A stretch of 64,000 nt of DNA from assembly GCF_041245805.1 (NCBI RefSeq), contig NZ_CP162490.1, positions 2,581,001-2,645,000 on the forward strand. Direction: 5' to 3'. This DNA is from Xanthomonas sp. DAR 34887. GTDB taxonomy: Bacteria; Pseudomonadota; Gammaproteobacteria; Xanthomonadales; Xanthomonadaceae. Under the pieces are notes generated by a model. It ran no database searches. It worked only from the letters and a program-made list of their open reading frames with translations, and was not told the origin of the DNA. The translations under genes and the position numbers were made by a program. How positions within the stretch are numbered: position 1 is the stretch's first letter; every line of letters begins with the position of its first letter. Below, in pieces: positions 24,454 through 33,896 of the stretch.

Positions 24454-25679
24454 GCGCGGCGTGCCTGCAGCGTGGGCGGCGCGGTCGTGCGCAACGCGTC
24501 GCCTTGCAGCTCCAGCCCGGGTTCGAGCGCGAGCAGTGCGGGGTCGGCCAGCTCCGCGGCCAGCAGCTTCGGCGCGCCGTCCAGGGTGACCGGCACCGCC
24601 GCCATGCCGGTGGCCTCGAACCAGTCCGCGAAATCGGGATCGGCGATGCGCGGGCGTCCATCGCGCACCACCGCACGCAGCTCGCTGCGCGCCAGCCCGA
24701 CCAGGCTGTGCGCCGGATCGCCGCCGCGGTCGCCGACGATCAGCAGATCCGCGGCTGCGCCGACCGCGAGATTGCCGCGTCCGGGCAGGCGCAGGATCCG
24801 CGCCGCGGCAGTGGTCGCCAGGGCCAGCGCCTGCGCGGCGTCCAGGCCGTGGTCGCTAGCCACCTGCAGTTCCTCGAGCAGGTCGCGCGCGCCGCTCAGC
24901 CGCGAATCGCTGCCCAGTGTCAGGCGCCCGCCCGCATACAGCCGGCGTGGATCCAGCGTGCGCCCCAGCAACGCCAGGTTGCTCGACGGGCACCACACCA
25001 CGGCCGCGCCGCAGGCAAGCACGCGCTCGATATCGGCGCTGCCCAGGCCGACGCCATGAATCAGCACGCTGTTGGCGGCCAGGTAGCCGCGCCGGTCCAG
25101 TTCGGCCAGCTCGCCGGCGGCGAGCGCATCGGTGCCTTCGGCCAGGTGGATCATCCACGGGCGGTCGGGGGCGGTCGCGGCGAAGCTCTGCGCCAGCGGC
25201 GGGCCGTAGTCGGGGCCGTGCAGGGCGTAACTCCAGCCGAACTCGCGCAGCAACGCGACCGGGAAGTCCGCCGCGTCCAGTTCGGCGTGCCAGGGATCGT
25301 GGTGGGCGACGCAGGTGACGCCGGCGAGCAGGTTCTTCAGCGCGCCGTGGCGCAGCCGCAGGGCTTTCGGCAATTGCAGCGCGGCGGCGACGGCAGGGTC
25401 GCAGAAATGCGCGGCGAACGCCTCGATCCACGCGTAGCTGCTGGCGAACGGTGCGGTCTGCGGCAGCGGCGGCACCGCGTTGACCTGCAGGTGCTCGTGC
25501 GCATTGATCAGCCCCGGAAACACCAGATGCCCGTGCAACGCGATCCGGTACGCGGCGGTGGCCGGCGCAGCGGCGATGCGTGCGCCGCGCAACGCCAGGG
25601 AGGCGCGCACCGCGCCGGCCGGCGTGGCCAGGCGTGCGCCGTGCAGGCAGGTCTCGGCGGCAGCGGAAGGCGCGCGCAT
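24450..25679 (-). CDS. Amidohydrolase-family deaminase/hydrolase
   Basis: 409 residues. The metal-site series of the amidohydrolase superfamily is complete: NAHEHLQ (HxH), IHLAEG, LIHGVGL and the catalytic Asp in LGSDSRLSG. The layout with WCPSSNLALLG is that of the chlorohydrolase/cytosine-guanine-deaminase group. Such enzymes are unusual inside polysaccharide clusters. Sits between two methyltransferase genes with a 3-bp gap and a 4-bp overlap. Probably removes an amine, acyl or chloro group from a cluster-specific intermediate; inferred. Confidence 0.82.
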   Translation of the reverse strand: MRAPSAAAETCLHGARLATPAGAVRASLALRGARIAAAPATAAYRIALHGHLVFPGLINAHEHLQVNAVPPLPQTAPFASSYAWIEAFAAHFCDPAVAAALQLPKALRLRHGALKNLLAGVTCVAHHDPWHAELDAADFPVALLREFGWSYALHGPDYGPPLAQSFAATAPDRPWMIHLAEGTDALAAGELAELDRRGYLAANSVLIHGVGLGSADIERVLACGAAVVWCPSSNLALLGRTLDPRRLYAGGRLTLGSDSRLSGARDLLEELQVASDHGLDAAQALALATTAAARILRLPGRGNLAVGAAADLLIVGDRGGDPAHSLVGLARSELRAVVRDGRPRIADPDFADWFEATGMAAVPVTLDGAPKLLAAELADPALLALEPGLELQGDALRTTAPPTLQARRA

Positions 25680-25682
25680 GGT

Positions 25683-26531
25683 TCAGCGCTTGCGCATCAC
25701 GATCAGGAAGTGATCGCCCATGTCGCGCAGCAACGGCCAGCCGCCGATGCGGTCGTCCAGCCGCCCCAGCCGCTCGCCCATACGCGGGTGGCGGCGATAG
25801 TGCTCGACCAGATACGGCGGCGGCAGGCACAGGCTGAGCGCGCGATAGGAGTCCAGTTCGAAATGCGCGGAAAAGGCGCGGTAGAACTCGCGCGGCAGGT
25901 AGTACCAGGTCCAGATCGTGTGCCCGTTCATGCCCACCGCGGTGACGCCGCGCGCTCCACGCACCGCTGCGCGGCGGAAGCGCCCGCGCAGCGCGTAATG
26001 GCCCACTTCCCACGGGCACAGGCGCCCGATCACCGAGAACACCAGGCGCCCGTCGCGGCGCAGCAGGCGCGCGCATTCGGCGGCCACCGCGGGCAGATCC
26101 GGTGCGCAGTTGAGCGGGCCGAAATTGGAATACATGCCGTCGAACTCGCCGTCGATGCGCTCCAGTTGCTGGATGCCGACATGCGCCACGCTGAGCCGTC
26201 CGTGCAGCGCCGGGTCCTGCGCCCGCTGCCGGGTGCGCTCCACCATCTGCGGCGACCAGTCGGTGGCCAGCACGCGGTAGCCGCGCTGCGCGAACTCGTG
26301 GGCGTCCAGGCCGGTGCCGCAGCCCAGGTCGATCAGCCGCGCGCCCACAGGCAACTGCGCGGCCACCGTGTCCCACAGGGTGGTGCGCATGCGCTGGATC
26401 AGCTCGTTGTTGCCGCGCGGACCGTCGTAGTCGGCGGCGACGCTATCGAAGGCGCGCTGGGTCTCCAGCAGCCGCGCCGGATCGATCGTCGCCGCGTGCG
26501 CAGCGGCGCCGGGCTTGCCATTCGCAGTCAC
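25683..26531 (-). CDS. Class I SAM-dependent methyltransferase
   Basis: 282 residues if translation starts at GTG 26531, five bases after GGAGAG. A TTG at 26585 would add 18 residues. FDSVAADYDGPRGNNELIQRMR leads to motif I LIDLGCGTGLDAHEFA and motif II VLATDWSPQMVERT. The C-terminal half is rich in aromatic residues. It resembles the 3-demethylubiquinone/UbiE-like type seen in natural-product loci. It ends 3 bp before the amidohydrolase start. Confidence 0.82.
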   Translation of the reverse strand: MTANGKPGAAAHAATIDPARLLETQRAFDSVAADYDGPRGNNELIQRMRTTLWDTVAAQLPVGARLIDLGCGTGLDAHEFAQRGYRVLATDWSPQMVERTRQRAQDPALHGRLSVAHVGIQQLERIDGEFDGMYSNFGPLNCAPDLPAVAAECARLLRRDGRLVFSVIGRLCPWEVGHYALRGRFRRAAVRGARGVTAVGMNGHTIWTWYYLPREFYRAFSAHFELDSYRALSLCLPPPYLVEHYRRHPRMGERLGRLDDRIGGWPLLRDMGDHFLIVMRKR

Positions 26532-26669
26532 ATCCACTCTCCACTCGCCTGCCGTCGTCGTCGGGAATTGCCGTGCCGGCCGCAAGCGCGGATCGCACGG
26601 TATGCCAGTGAGTGCGGGTGGCGGGCGGTTTGGTTGAATCGCCGGCAGCGGCGGCGTGCGTGTTCGCGC

Positions 26670-27527
26670 TTATGCGCCGCTGGCGGCTGGCGCAGGCGGC
26701 GGCATGCGTGCGGCCTGTCGGCGTCGCAGCGCGTTGCGCACGATCGCGGCGAACACCCCAAGTCCAACGCCCAGCATCAGCCCCACCGCCAGCACCAGCA
26801 CCGGATTGGGAAACGCGGGGCGTTCGGGCACATAGGCTGCCCAGGGCGCAGAGGTGTCGTAGGTATAGCGCGCGCCGAGCCGGGCGAGCAGATCGTCGCG
26901 CTCGGATTTCAGACTGCGGATGGTCGCGTTCTTCTCCGACAACAGCATGTTGCCGAGCAGCTGCTGCTCGACGCTGCCCTTGCCCTCGGCTTGCTGCTGC
27001 AGCAAACGCGCGCGCTCGACCTGGGTCGCGGCCAGTTCGCTGCCGATGTCCTGCAGGCGTTCGCGCGTCTGCTGCATCAGCACGGCTTGGATGCGCCGAT
27101 GCAGCGCCTGCAGCTGCGCCGTGGTCGCCGTGGCCAGGGCGCGCGCCTGCTGCGCCGAGCCGGCACGCAGGCTCAACTCGATCAGGTTGGCGTAGGGATC
27201 CGGGTCCAGTTTCAGACTGCTGCGGTACAGCGCGGCCTCGCGCCCGTTCAACGGCAGGCCCAGGCTCTGCAGCACCTGGTCCTGGAACAGCCGGGTCTTG
27301 ATCCGCTCGATCACGCGCTGGAACGGTTCCAGCTTGGGGTCGCGCCCGGCCGGGGTCGGGCCGAATTCGCCGACCTGCACCCATGCGGTGGCCTGCCACT
27401 GCCGGGTGGCGACCTGCAGAAAGGCGAACGCCAGCGCCAGCACGGCGAGCAGCGGCAGCACGCACCAGGTCCACTCGCGCCGCAGGATCCGCCACAGGTC
27501 GATCAGGTAGATTTCGTCTTCTTTCAT
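26670..27527 (-). CDS. Wzz-type chain-length determinant / polysaccharide co-polymerase
   Basis: 285 residues with a membrane helix near each end (about 20-40 and about 240-262) and a long coiled periplasmic middle, the classic Wzz topology. The N-terminus MKEDEIYLIDLWRILRREW matches the Wzz domain. No C-terminal kinase domain is present, so it is a class 1 rather than a BY-kinase type. It sets the length of polymers made by the Wzy-like protein just upstream; starts overlap by 4 bp. Confidence 0.85.
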   Translation of the reverse strand: MKEDEIYLIDLWRILRREWTWCVLPLLAVLALAFAFLQVATRQWQATAWVQVGEFGPTPAGRDPKLEPFQRVIERIKTRLFQDQVLQSLGLPLNGREAALYRSSLKLDPDPYANLIELSLRAGSAQQARALATATTAQLQALHRRIQAVLMQQTRERLQDIGSELAATQVERARLLQQQAEGKGSVEQQLLGNMLLSEKNATIRSLKSERDDLLARLGARYTYDTSAPWAAYVPERPAFPNPVLVLAVGLMLGVGLGVFAAIVRNALRRRQAARMPPPAPAASGA

Positions 27528-28711
27528 GGCAAGGCATTTCCCGGAGAAAAAGGTGGCGACGGCGCCTGCCCCGCCCTGCCCGGCGCTGCCGCCAGCGCCG
27601 CGCGCCGGTTCGGCAACAGCGCGCTGCAGGCGTGCAGGACCAGGCACAACGCGACGAAGCCGGCGTTGGTCCAGATGAAGGCCTGTGGCGCGAACGGCGA
27701 CATCAGGCAGGCATAGGCGATGCGCAGGAACACCAGCAGGTTGAACAGCGACACGTTGCTGCCGAGCAGGCGTACGCTCCACAGCAGCGCCGCATACAGC
27801 GCCAGCATCGCGGCCAATGCGGCGCCGGCGCCGCCGGCCAGCAGGAACGGGAAGAATTCGGTGCCGACGTTGATGTTCGGCGCATCCAGCGGAATGCCGG
27901 TGCCGGCGGTGGCGATCGAGCCGCTCAGCGGCACCAGCTGGTTGATCAGGAAACTGGCGTTGACGTAGTCCTTGGCCAGCATCGCGCCGAAGTTGTACGG
28001 GCCGGCGCCGATGTACAGCAGCAGCCACTTGATGCCCTGCGGCGCGGCGCGGTACAGCGCGCCGAACGGCAGCGTCACCGAGTCCAGCGAGCCCGAGCGC
28101 AGCGTGCCCAGCAGCGAGAACGCCGCGCCGCCTGCCACCAGCAAGGCCATGACCGACTTCCACGGCAACGGCCGCGCCGGATCGCGCCGCAGCAACAGCA
28201 GCAGCGCGAAGCTGAACAAGCCGGCAAAGATGCGGTTGCGATCGATCACCAGCACCGGGAACACGAAGCCGGCGACGATCATCGCGTTGCGCAGCGCCTT
28301 GTCGCGCACGCACAGCAGCGCGATCGGTGGCAGGATCCAGCACATGTTGGACAGGTGCCGCACGTGCGCGTGCAGCGGGGTCAGGTCGGCGTACGCGGAA
28401 GGATTGGTGAACAGCGGAATCGGGAACAACGCCAGATCCAGCACGCAGAACACGCCGACCAGCGCGGCCAGGCACAGCGCGACGAAGGCCTCGCGGGTGC
28501 CGGCATAGCGACGCGCGCGAAACGCGGCCAGCGGCGGCAGGCGGATGCCGTGCAGCGCATCCAGCAGCAGCGTCGTTGCCGCCGCGGCGGCGAGCAAGGC
28601 AATGCCGGCGGCATAGCCGGGCGGTAGATCGAAGCTGAGCAGGGTCAGCGCGCAACTGAACAGCAACGGCAGGCCGAAATAGCTCGACGGCAGGCGCAGC
28701 AGGCGTTTCAT
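27524..28711 (-). CDS. Wzy-like polysaccharide polymerase / O-antigen ligase-type membrane protein
   Basis: 395 residues with about ten hydrophobic segments and a large loop in the second half, as in Wzy. No sequence signature is decisive, which is normal for the family. Context settles it: Wzx-like flippase, glycosyltransferases and Wzz lie on the same strand with 4-bp overlaps on both sides. It would polymerise the lipid-linked repeat unit at the periplasmic face of the inner membrane. A ligase or exopolysaccharide polymerase is the alternative. Confidence 0.72.
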   Translation of the reverse strand: MKRLLRLPSSYFGLPLLFSCALTLLSFDLPPGYAAGIALLAAAAATTLLLDALHGIRLPPLAAFRARRYAGTREAFVALCLAALVGVFCVLDLALFPIPLFTNPSAYADLTPLHAHVRHLSNMCWILPPIALLCVRDKALRNAMIVAGFVFPVLVIDRNRIFAGLFSFALLLLLRRDPARPLPWKSVMALLVAGGAAFSLLGTLRSGSLDSVTLPFGALYRAAPQGIKWLLLYIGAGPYNFGAMLAKDYVNASFLINQLVPLSGSIATAGTGIPLDAPNINVGTEFFPFLLAGGAGAALAAMLALYAALLWSVRLLGSNVSLFNLLVFLRIAYACLMSPFAPQAFIWTNAGFVALCLVLHACSALLPNRRAALAAAPGRAGQAPSPPFSPGNALP

Positions 28712-29649
28712 GCGCGCTCCGCCAGCGGCGCCGCTGCGGCCGGCCGCATGCGCGCCAGCAGCGACAGCCAGGCGTGAGCCAGCAGGTGCCCGCCCAGCGC
28801 GGCTGGCTGGCGCCGCAGGAACGCGATCTTGGCCGCGATGTAATGCGCCTGCGCATGCAGCAACGTGCGGCACGGCGCATCGAACAGCGCCGCGCGGCGC
28901 AGCGCCACCTGCCGCGACTCGGTCAGATTGGCCAGGCGGCTGGGCAGGTGCCGGGTCCTGCTGGCATTGGCGCCATGCAGCCGGTACGCGCACACGCCGA
29001 CGTCGATGAAGCCCAGCGCGTCGCGCGCGACCAGGCGCAGGAAGAAATCCCAGTCCTCGATATGCAGCTCTTCGTCCCAGGCCACGGGCGCCTGCAGGGC
29101 GCTGCGCCGGACCAGCGCCACCGCCCCGCTCACCGCCCAGTGCCGGATCACCGCGCGGCGGATGCCGGCATCGCTCAGGTACAGGCGTTTGTCCACGCCG
29201 TGCAGGTCGCGCATGCTGCTCTGATGCAGCAGGCGTCCGTCCGCATCGACCACCACCGCATCGCCGATCACCGCGGTCTTGCCCGGCGAGGCGCGCAGAT
29301 AGGCGACCTGCGCGGCCAGGCCACCCGGCAGCAGGTAGTCGTCGCTGGCGCCCAGGCGCAGGAACTCGCCGCTGGCCATCGCCACCAGATGGTTCAGCGT
29401 GGCGGCGATGCCGCGGTTCTCGCGCGGCCAGAAGCGGACCGGGATGCGCTGCCCATGCAGCGCGATCCACTCGGCGATGCGCGCGGCGGTGGCGTCGCTG
29501 GAGCCGTCGTCGACGATCACCAGTTCCTTTTTCGGATACGGGTCCTCCAGCACGCTGTCCAGGCAGCGCTGCACGAAGCGTTCGTGGTTGTACGCCGGCA
29601 CCAGCACCGACACCAGCGGCATGTCGCCGCACAGTCCGCGGTCGTCCAT
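28708..29649 (-). CDS. Glycosyltransferase, GT2 family
   Basis: 313 residues. GT-A fold: PLVSVLVPAYNHERFVQRCLDSVL, then ELVIVDDGSSD, the acidic LGASDDYLLPGG and a LHIEDWDFFLRL catalytic-type segment (ED). It transfers a sugar to a lipid-linked acceptor on the cytoplasmic side. The start overlaps the flippase stop by one base (TGATG) and its stop overlaps the next start by 4 bp. Confidence 0.9.
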   Translation of the reverse strand: MDDRGLCGDMPLVSVLVPAYNHERFVQRCLDSVLEDPYPKKELVIVDDGSSDATAARIAEWIALHGQRIPVRFWPRENRGIAATLNHLVAMASGEFLRLGASDDYLLPGGLAAQVAYLRASPGKTAVIGDAVVVDADGRLLHQSSMRDLHGVDKRLYLSDAGIRRAVIRHWAVSGAVALVRRSALQAPVAWDEELHIEDWDFFLRLVARDALGFIDVGVCAYRLHGANASRTRHLPSRLANLTESRQVALRRAALFDAPCRTLLHAQAHYIAAKIAFLRRQPAALGGHLLAHAWLSLLARMRPAAAAPLAERA

Positions 29650-30902
29650 CAGCGCACCCCTCCCAGATAGCGCCGCACCACCACGACGTTGAACGCCAGG
29701 TACAGCGCATAGTTGACCGCGAATGCGTAGGCCGCCCCGATCAGGCCCATGCGCGCGGTGAGCAGATAGACCAGCCCCAGATAGCTGGCGGCGAACACGC
29801 ATTCGGAGAGCACGAACAGCCGCGTCATCGCCTTGGCTAACATCAGGTACGACAGGACGAACGAGGCGATCTTGATCACGTCGCCGACCAGCTGCGGCGC
29901 GTACAGCGGCGCGGCGGCGGCGAAATCGGCGGCGAACAGCAGCCGCGTGAGCCAGTCCCGGCACAGATAGATCGCCGCGGCCGATGCGGTCACCGCCGGC
30001 AGTACGTAGCGGTAGGCGGTGCGCAATTCCAGCAGCAGCCCGGCGCGGTCGCGCAACGCCGCCAGCTTGGGCAGGTAATAGACGTTGATCGCGGTGGTGA
30101 AGAACAGCAGATACGCCTCGGAGACCTTGCTCACCGCCTGCCAGTAGCCGACCTGTTGCCAGCCGAAGCGGACGGCCAGATGATCGCGCACGCCAATGTT
30201 GACCAGCAGCGGCAGCAGCGCCGAGGTCAGGGTCATCACCGAGAACGCGGCCAGGCGCCGGGTCATCTCCTTGTCGAAGCGCATGCGCAGCATGTCGCGG
30301 CGGAAGTACGGGCTGCGCCACAGCGCCGGCAGGCCGGCGCACAGCCACAGCACCTGCCCGGCGACCAAGGCCAGCAGCGCGCCGTACAGCTGCAGCCAGC
30401 GCGACAGCCACAGCACCACCAGCACGCTGAGCACCGAGCCGGCGACCTGGATGAAGGCCAGCCGGCGCACGTCCATGAAACCGTTGACCACGGCCAGGAT
30501 GTAGTTCACCAGGGCGATGCCGAGCTGGGCCACGGCCAGCACGCAGATCAGGCTCTGGTACTGCGGATCGCCGAGCAGGCGCTGCGCGATCTGGCGGCTG
30601 AACAGCAGCGCGACCAGCCCCATCACGCAGGCAGCGCAGCACGCATAGCCAAGCGCCGCGCCCAGCAACCGCGCCAGTTTCTGCGCATCGTCGCGGTACT
30701 CGGCCACGTACTTGACGATGCCGGCGCCGATGCCGCCGCCAGCCAGCACCGCCAGCAGCGACATCAAACTGGTGAACTGGCCGAGCCGGGCCACGCCGGC
30801 CGGCCCGGCATAGACCGCGACCAGCTTCAGCACCAGCAACGCCGCCAGCAGCTTGGCCGCGGTCGCTGCGCCGCTGTACAGGCCGCTGCGCAGCACGTTC
30901 AT
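29649..30902 (-). CDS. Wzx-type O-antigen/oligosaccharide flippase
   Basis: 417 residues with about twelve hydrophobic segments. The N-terminus SGAATAAKLLAALLVLKLVAVYAGPAGVARLGQF and the LVNIGVRDHLAVRFGWQQVGYWQAVSKVSEAYL segment match the WzxE/MATE-like polysaccharide flippase family. It turns lipid-linked repeat units to the periplasmic face. Closely related to enterobacterial-common-antigen flippases, whose substrate contains 4-acetamido-4,6-dideoxygalactose. Start overlaps the aminotransferase stop by 4 bp. Confidence 0.9.
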   Translation of the reverse strand: MNVLRSGLYSGAATAAKLLAALLVLKLVAVYAGPAGVARLGQFTSLMSLLAVLAGGGIGAGIVKYVAEYRDDAQKLARLLGAALGYACCAACVMGLVALLFSRQIAQRLLGDPQYQSLICVLAVAQLGIALVNYILAVVNGFMDVRRLAFIQVAGSVLSVLVVLWLSRWLQLYGALLALVAGQVLWLCAGLPALWRSPYFRRDMLRMRFDKEMTRRLAAFSVMTLTSALLPLLVNIGVRDHLAVRFGWQQVGYWQAVSKVSEAYLLFFTTAINVYYLPKLAALRDRAGLLLELRTAYRYVLPAVTASAAAIYLCRDWLTRLLFAADFAAAAPLYAPQLVGDVIKIASFVLSYLMLAKAMTRLFVLSECVFAASYLGLVYLLTARMGLIGAAYAFAVNYALYLAFNVVVVRRYLGGVR

Positions 30903-32014
30903 GCCGCGCCGGCCTCGAACGCCAGGCAGGCGGCGATCACCTGCTCCACCGCGTCCGCATCCAGCATCGGCCCGATCGGCAGGCTCAACACCTCGCGGTG
31001 CAGCTGCTCGCACAGCGGCAGGCTGAGTCCGCTCAATGCGGCATAGGCCGGCTGCCGGTGCGGCGGCAGCGGATAGTGCACCAGGCAGTGGATGCCGCTG
31101 GCCAGCAGATGGCGTTGCAGCGCATCGCGCCGGGCGCAGCGGACCACGAACAGATGCCAGGCGTGCGCCGCCTCGTCGGCCACCTGCGGCAACTGCAGTT
31201 GCGGATGCACGATGCCGGCGCGATAGCGCCGCGCCACGTCGCGGCGCAGGGCGATGTCGGCATCCAGGTGCTTCAGCTTGACCCGCAGCAGCGCCGCCTG
31301 CATTTCGTCCAGGCGCGAGTTCATGCCCTGCACCAGGTGCCGGTACTTGATGTCCGACCCGTAGTTGCGCAGCATCCGGATCCGCGCCGCCAGTTCAGGA
31401 TCGTCGGTCGTCACCGCGCCGCCATCGCCCAGCGCGCCGAGGTTCTTGCCCGGGAAGAAACTGAAGCCGGCGGCGTCGCCGAAACTGCCGGCGTGGCGCC
31501 CGTGCAGGCGCGCGCCATGCGCCTGCGCCGCGTCCTCGATCAACAGCAGGCCATGCTGCCGCGCCAGCGTGCGCAGCGCGACCATGTCCGCCAGCTTGCC
31601 GTACAGGTGCACCGCCATGATGGCCCGCGTGCGCGGGCCGATCGCCCGTTCCACGCTGGCCGGATCCAGGTTGAAGCTGACCGGGTCCGGCTCCACCGGC
31701 ACCGGCAGCAACCGGTTCTCGCTGATCGCCAGGAAGCTGGCGATGAAGGTGTTGCCCGGCACGATCACCTCGTCGCCGTCGCGCAATTTGCCCAGGTCGC
31801 GGTAGCCGCGCAGGATCAGGGTCAGCGCGTCCATGCCGTTGCCCACGCCGATCGCATGCCCGCTGCCGCAATAGCCGGCGAACTCGCGCTCGAACGCTTC
31901 CAGCTCCTCGCCGAGCACGTACCAGCCCGAGTCGATGACCCGCGCGGCCGCTGCCTTCAGTTCGTCGGCATGGCGGGCATTGAGCGCGCGTAGATCCAGG
32001 AACGGCACGCTCAT
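30899..32014 (-). CDS. DegT/DnrJ/EryC1 sugar aminotransferase, FdtB/QdtB-like
   Basis: 371 residues. PLP enzyme of the sugar aminotransferase group. VPFLDLRALNARHADEL opens it, EDAAQAHGA precedes the Schiff-base lysine in FSFFPGKNLGALGDGGAV, and YGSDIKYRH with NSRLDEMQAALL complete the family pattern. FdtB/QdtB enzymes aminate dTDP-3-oxo-6-deoxyhexose at C3. The FdtA-like isomerase at 34567 makes that substrate. Product is thus probably dTDP-Fuc3N or dTDP-Qui3N. Overlaps the next gene by 4 bp. Confidence 0.87.
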   Translation of the reverse strand: MSVPFLDLRALNARHADELKAAAARVIDSGWYVLGEELEAFEREFAGYCGSGHAIGVGNGMDALTLILRGYRDLGKLRDGDEVIVPGNTFIASFLAISENRLLPVPVEPDPVSFNLDPASVERAIGPRTRAIMAVHLYGKLADMVALRTLARQHGLLLIEDAAQAHGARLHGRHAGSFGDAAGFSFFPGKNLGALGDGGAVTTDDPELAARIRMLRNYGSDIKYRHLVQGMNSRLDEMQAALLRVKLKHLDADIALRRDVARRYRAGIVHPQLQLPQVADEAAHAWHLFVVRCARRDALQRHLLASGIHCLVHYPLPPHRQPAYAALSGLSLPLCEQLHREVLSLPIGPMLDADAVEQVIAACLAFEAGAA

Positions 32015-32946
32015 CGCAGGTCCCAGACATAGAAATCGTGGACCACGCCGCGCGCGCCGAAGCGCTCCTTCTGCGTGACCAGGCCGTCGTTGAGCACCCG
32101 GCCCTGCTGCTCGGTGGAAATGCCGAGGCTGAAGTAGTCGCGCTGCGCGTAGCGGTTCTCGATCAGGTCGGCCAGTAGCAGGCTCAGCGCGTCCACGCGC
32201 CGGCCCTGTTCGGAACAGGCCAGGTATTGCGTGTGCACCACGTGGCCGAAGTCGTACAGCACAGTGCCGGCCAGCAGCGTGGCGCCGTCGCGGACCTCGT
32301 ACAGCAAGATCTGCTCGGGAAAGCGCTCGCGCAGCAAGCGCAGCTCGTCCAGGCTGTGGGTCGGGGTGGCGCCGTGGCGCTGCAACACCTCGACCAGCAA
32401 CGCATGCAAAGGCGCGGGATCGTCGCTGCGTTGCACGTGCAAACCGGCCTTGCGCGCCTTGCCGATCGAGCGGCGGCGTTCGGCGGCGAAGGGCGGCCGC
32501 CCGCGCAAGGCGATCGCCGAGGACAGGTCGCGGCGTTGCAGCCGCGCACCGAGGCGATGCAGCGCGTAGAGATCCTCCTCCGCCGGCGAGCTGTGGAACA
32601 GATGCGGCACGGCCTTGTACACCAGTTCGTGCGCGCCTTCTGCGCGGTAGTGCGCGGCGATCTGCTCGAACACGTCCAACGTCGCCACTGCGCGCAGTCC
32701 GTGCACGGACAGCAGCCCGGCATAGCTCAGCCCGGCGTGGCTGACCACGCGCGTGCCTTCGATGTTGGCCGGGAACACCGCCACCGGCGCGCCGCCGCGT
32801 TCGACCAGCAGCGAGGCGTCGACGAAGCGCTCGGCGTGGTAGTCCATGTAGCCGCGCCGGTGCAGCAGGTTGCCGTTGCGGGATGCGGCGATCACCGCGT
32901 CCCAGGCCGGCGCGTCCGCGGCGCGATACGCCCTAACCGAATACAT
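32011..32946 (-). CDS. GNAT / FemAB-like acyltransferase
   Basis: 311 residues from ATG 32946; its start overlaps the previous gene by 14 bp. Double-GNAT layout with RRSIGKARKAGLHVQRSDD in the centre and LYDFGHVVHTQYLACSEQGRRVDALSLLLADLIE later, characteristic of FemAB/BioF2-like acyltransferases of polysaccharide loci. It probably transfers an acyl or aminoacyl group to a sugar amine. Exact donor unknown. Confidence 0.7.
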   Translation of the reverse strand: MYSVRAYRAADAPAWDAVIAASRNGNLLHRRGYMDYHAERFVDASLLVERGGAPVAVFPANIEGTRVVSHAGLSYAGLLSVHGLRAVATLDVFEQIAAHYRAEGAHELVYKAVPHLFHSSPAEEDLYALHRLGARLQRRDLSSAIALRGRPPFAAERRRSIGKARKAGLHVQRSDDPAPLHALLVEVLQRHGATPTHSLDELRLLRERFPEQILLYEVRDGATLLAGTVLYDFGHVVHTQYLACSEQGRRVDALSLLLADLIENRYAQRDYFSLGISTEQQGRVLNDGLVTQKERFGARGVVHDFYVWDLR

Positions 32947-33892
32947 CGCCGCTCCCCGCGCCCGCATCCTGCGCGAGCGGCGCCACCGCCACGCCGAAGC
33001 CGTCGCGGCCCATGTCGTTGCCGTTGTAGAACATCAGCACGCGGTCGCGGTGCCGGATCAGCGCCGGGTAGCACAACGTGCACGCGTCCCAGCCACCGGG
33101 CGAAAGCGCCAGGCCGAACACCTCGTCGCAACGTTGCCAGTGGCGGCCGTCGGCGCTGCGCGCGACGCCGGGGAAGTACGCGCCGTCGACGTTGCCACGG
33201 GTGAAGTACATCAGATAGCCGCCCTGGCAGCGGTACACGCGCGGGCGGCCGATGCGGTATTCGCTGCCCTGCGGTTGCAGGCACAGCGTGTCCTGGCGCG
33301 GGATCGCCTGCAGGTCGTCGGTCTCGGCGTAGCGGATGTGGTAGCGCGGGAACGGGGCGCCGTCGATCTGCTCCCAGTCGTCGCCGACCGCGTACCACAG
33401 CCGCCAGCGGCCGTCCTCGTAGCGCGCCGAATGCACCGCGGCGATGGTGCTGCGCCCGGGCGCGCGGTCCAGCAGCGGCGTGTCCTGGCGGCGCTGGAAG
33501 GTCTCGCCGCCGTCCTGGGACACCGCCAGCCCGGTGAAGGCGAGGAACTTGGCCTTGGCCACGCGCTGGAAGCCGACATAGAACATGTACAGCCCGTCCG
33601 GCGCGGCGACCACGTCGCCGAGGATCATGCCGTTGTCGTCGAAGCAACCATCGCGGCCGATGTCCAGCACCGGCACGGCGCTGACCCGCACCACCCGGGT
33701 CGGATCGTCGCCGCGCACGTCGACGTAGCCGATGCGGCTGACCCCGGCGGCGTCGCGAAAGCCGGCGTAGACCCGGATCAGCTCGGCGTCCAGGCGATGC
33801 GGCGTCGGCGTCAGCGCCGAATGCCGCATCCAGCCGCCGACGCCATCGCGTGCGGTGGCGAACGCCAGGCCGCGCTTGCTCCAATCGAACAT
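32933..33892 (-). CDS. Glycosidase-like five-bladed beta-propeller protein
   Basis: 319 residues without signal peptide. Repeated blade motifs such as SRIGYVDVRGDDPTRVVRV, DGLYMFYVGF, GRWRLWYAVGDDW, GGYLMYFTRGN and HRDRVLMFYNGNDMGRDGFG fit the GH43/GH32/GH130-like propeller used by glycosidases and phosphorylases. Being cytoplasmic, it is more likely to handle a nucleotide-linked or lipid-linked sugar than an exported polymer. Proteins of this type recur next to acyltransferases in O-antigen clusters. Catalytic residues cannot be assigned. Confidence 0.68.
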   Translation of the reverse strand: MFDWSKRGLAFATARDGVGGWMRHSALTPTPHRLDAELIRVYAGFRDAAGVSRIGYVDVRGDDPTRVVRVSAVPVLDIGRDGCFDDNGMILGDVVAAPDGLYMFYVGFQRVAKAKFLAFTGLAVSQDGGETFQRRQDTPLLDRAPGRSTIAAVHSARYEDGRWRLWYAVGDDWEQIDGAPFPRYHIRYAETDDLQAIPRQDTLCLQPQGSEYRIGRPRVYRCQGGYLMYFTRGNVDGAYFPGVARSADGRHWQRCDEVFGLALSPGGWDACTLCYPALIRHRDRVLMFYNGNDMGRDGFGVAVAPLAQDAGAGSGDVFG

Positions 33893-33896
33893 GGCG

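Noticed and set aside
24057..27716. Plus-strand frame of 1219 residues
   Set aside because: GC-rich shadow opposite five well-supported minus-strand genes; Arg/Ala/Gln-rich with no motifs.
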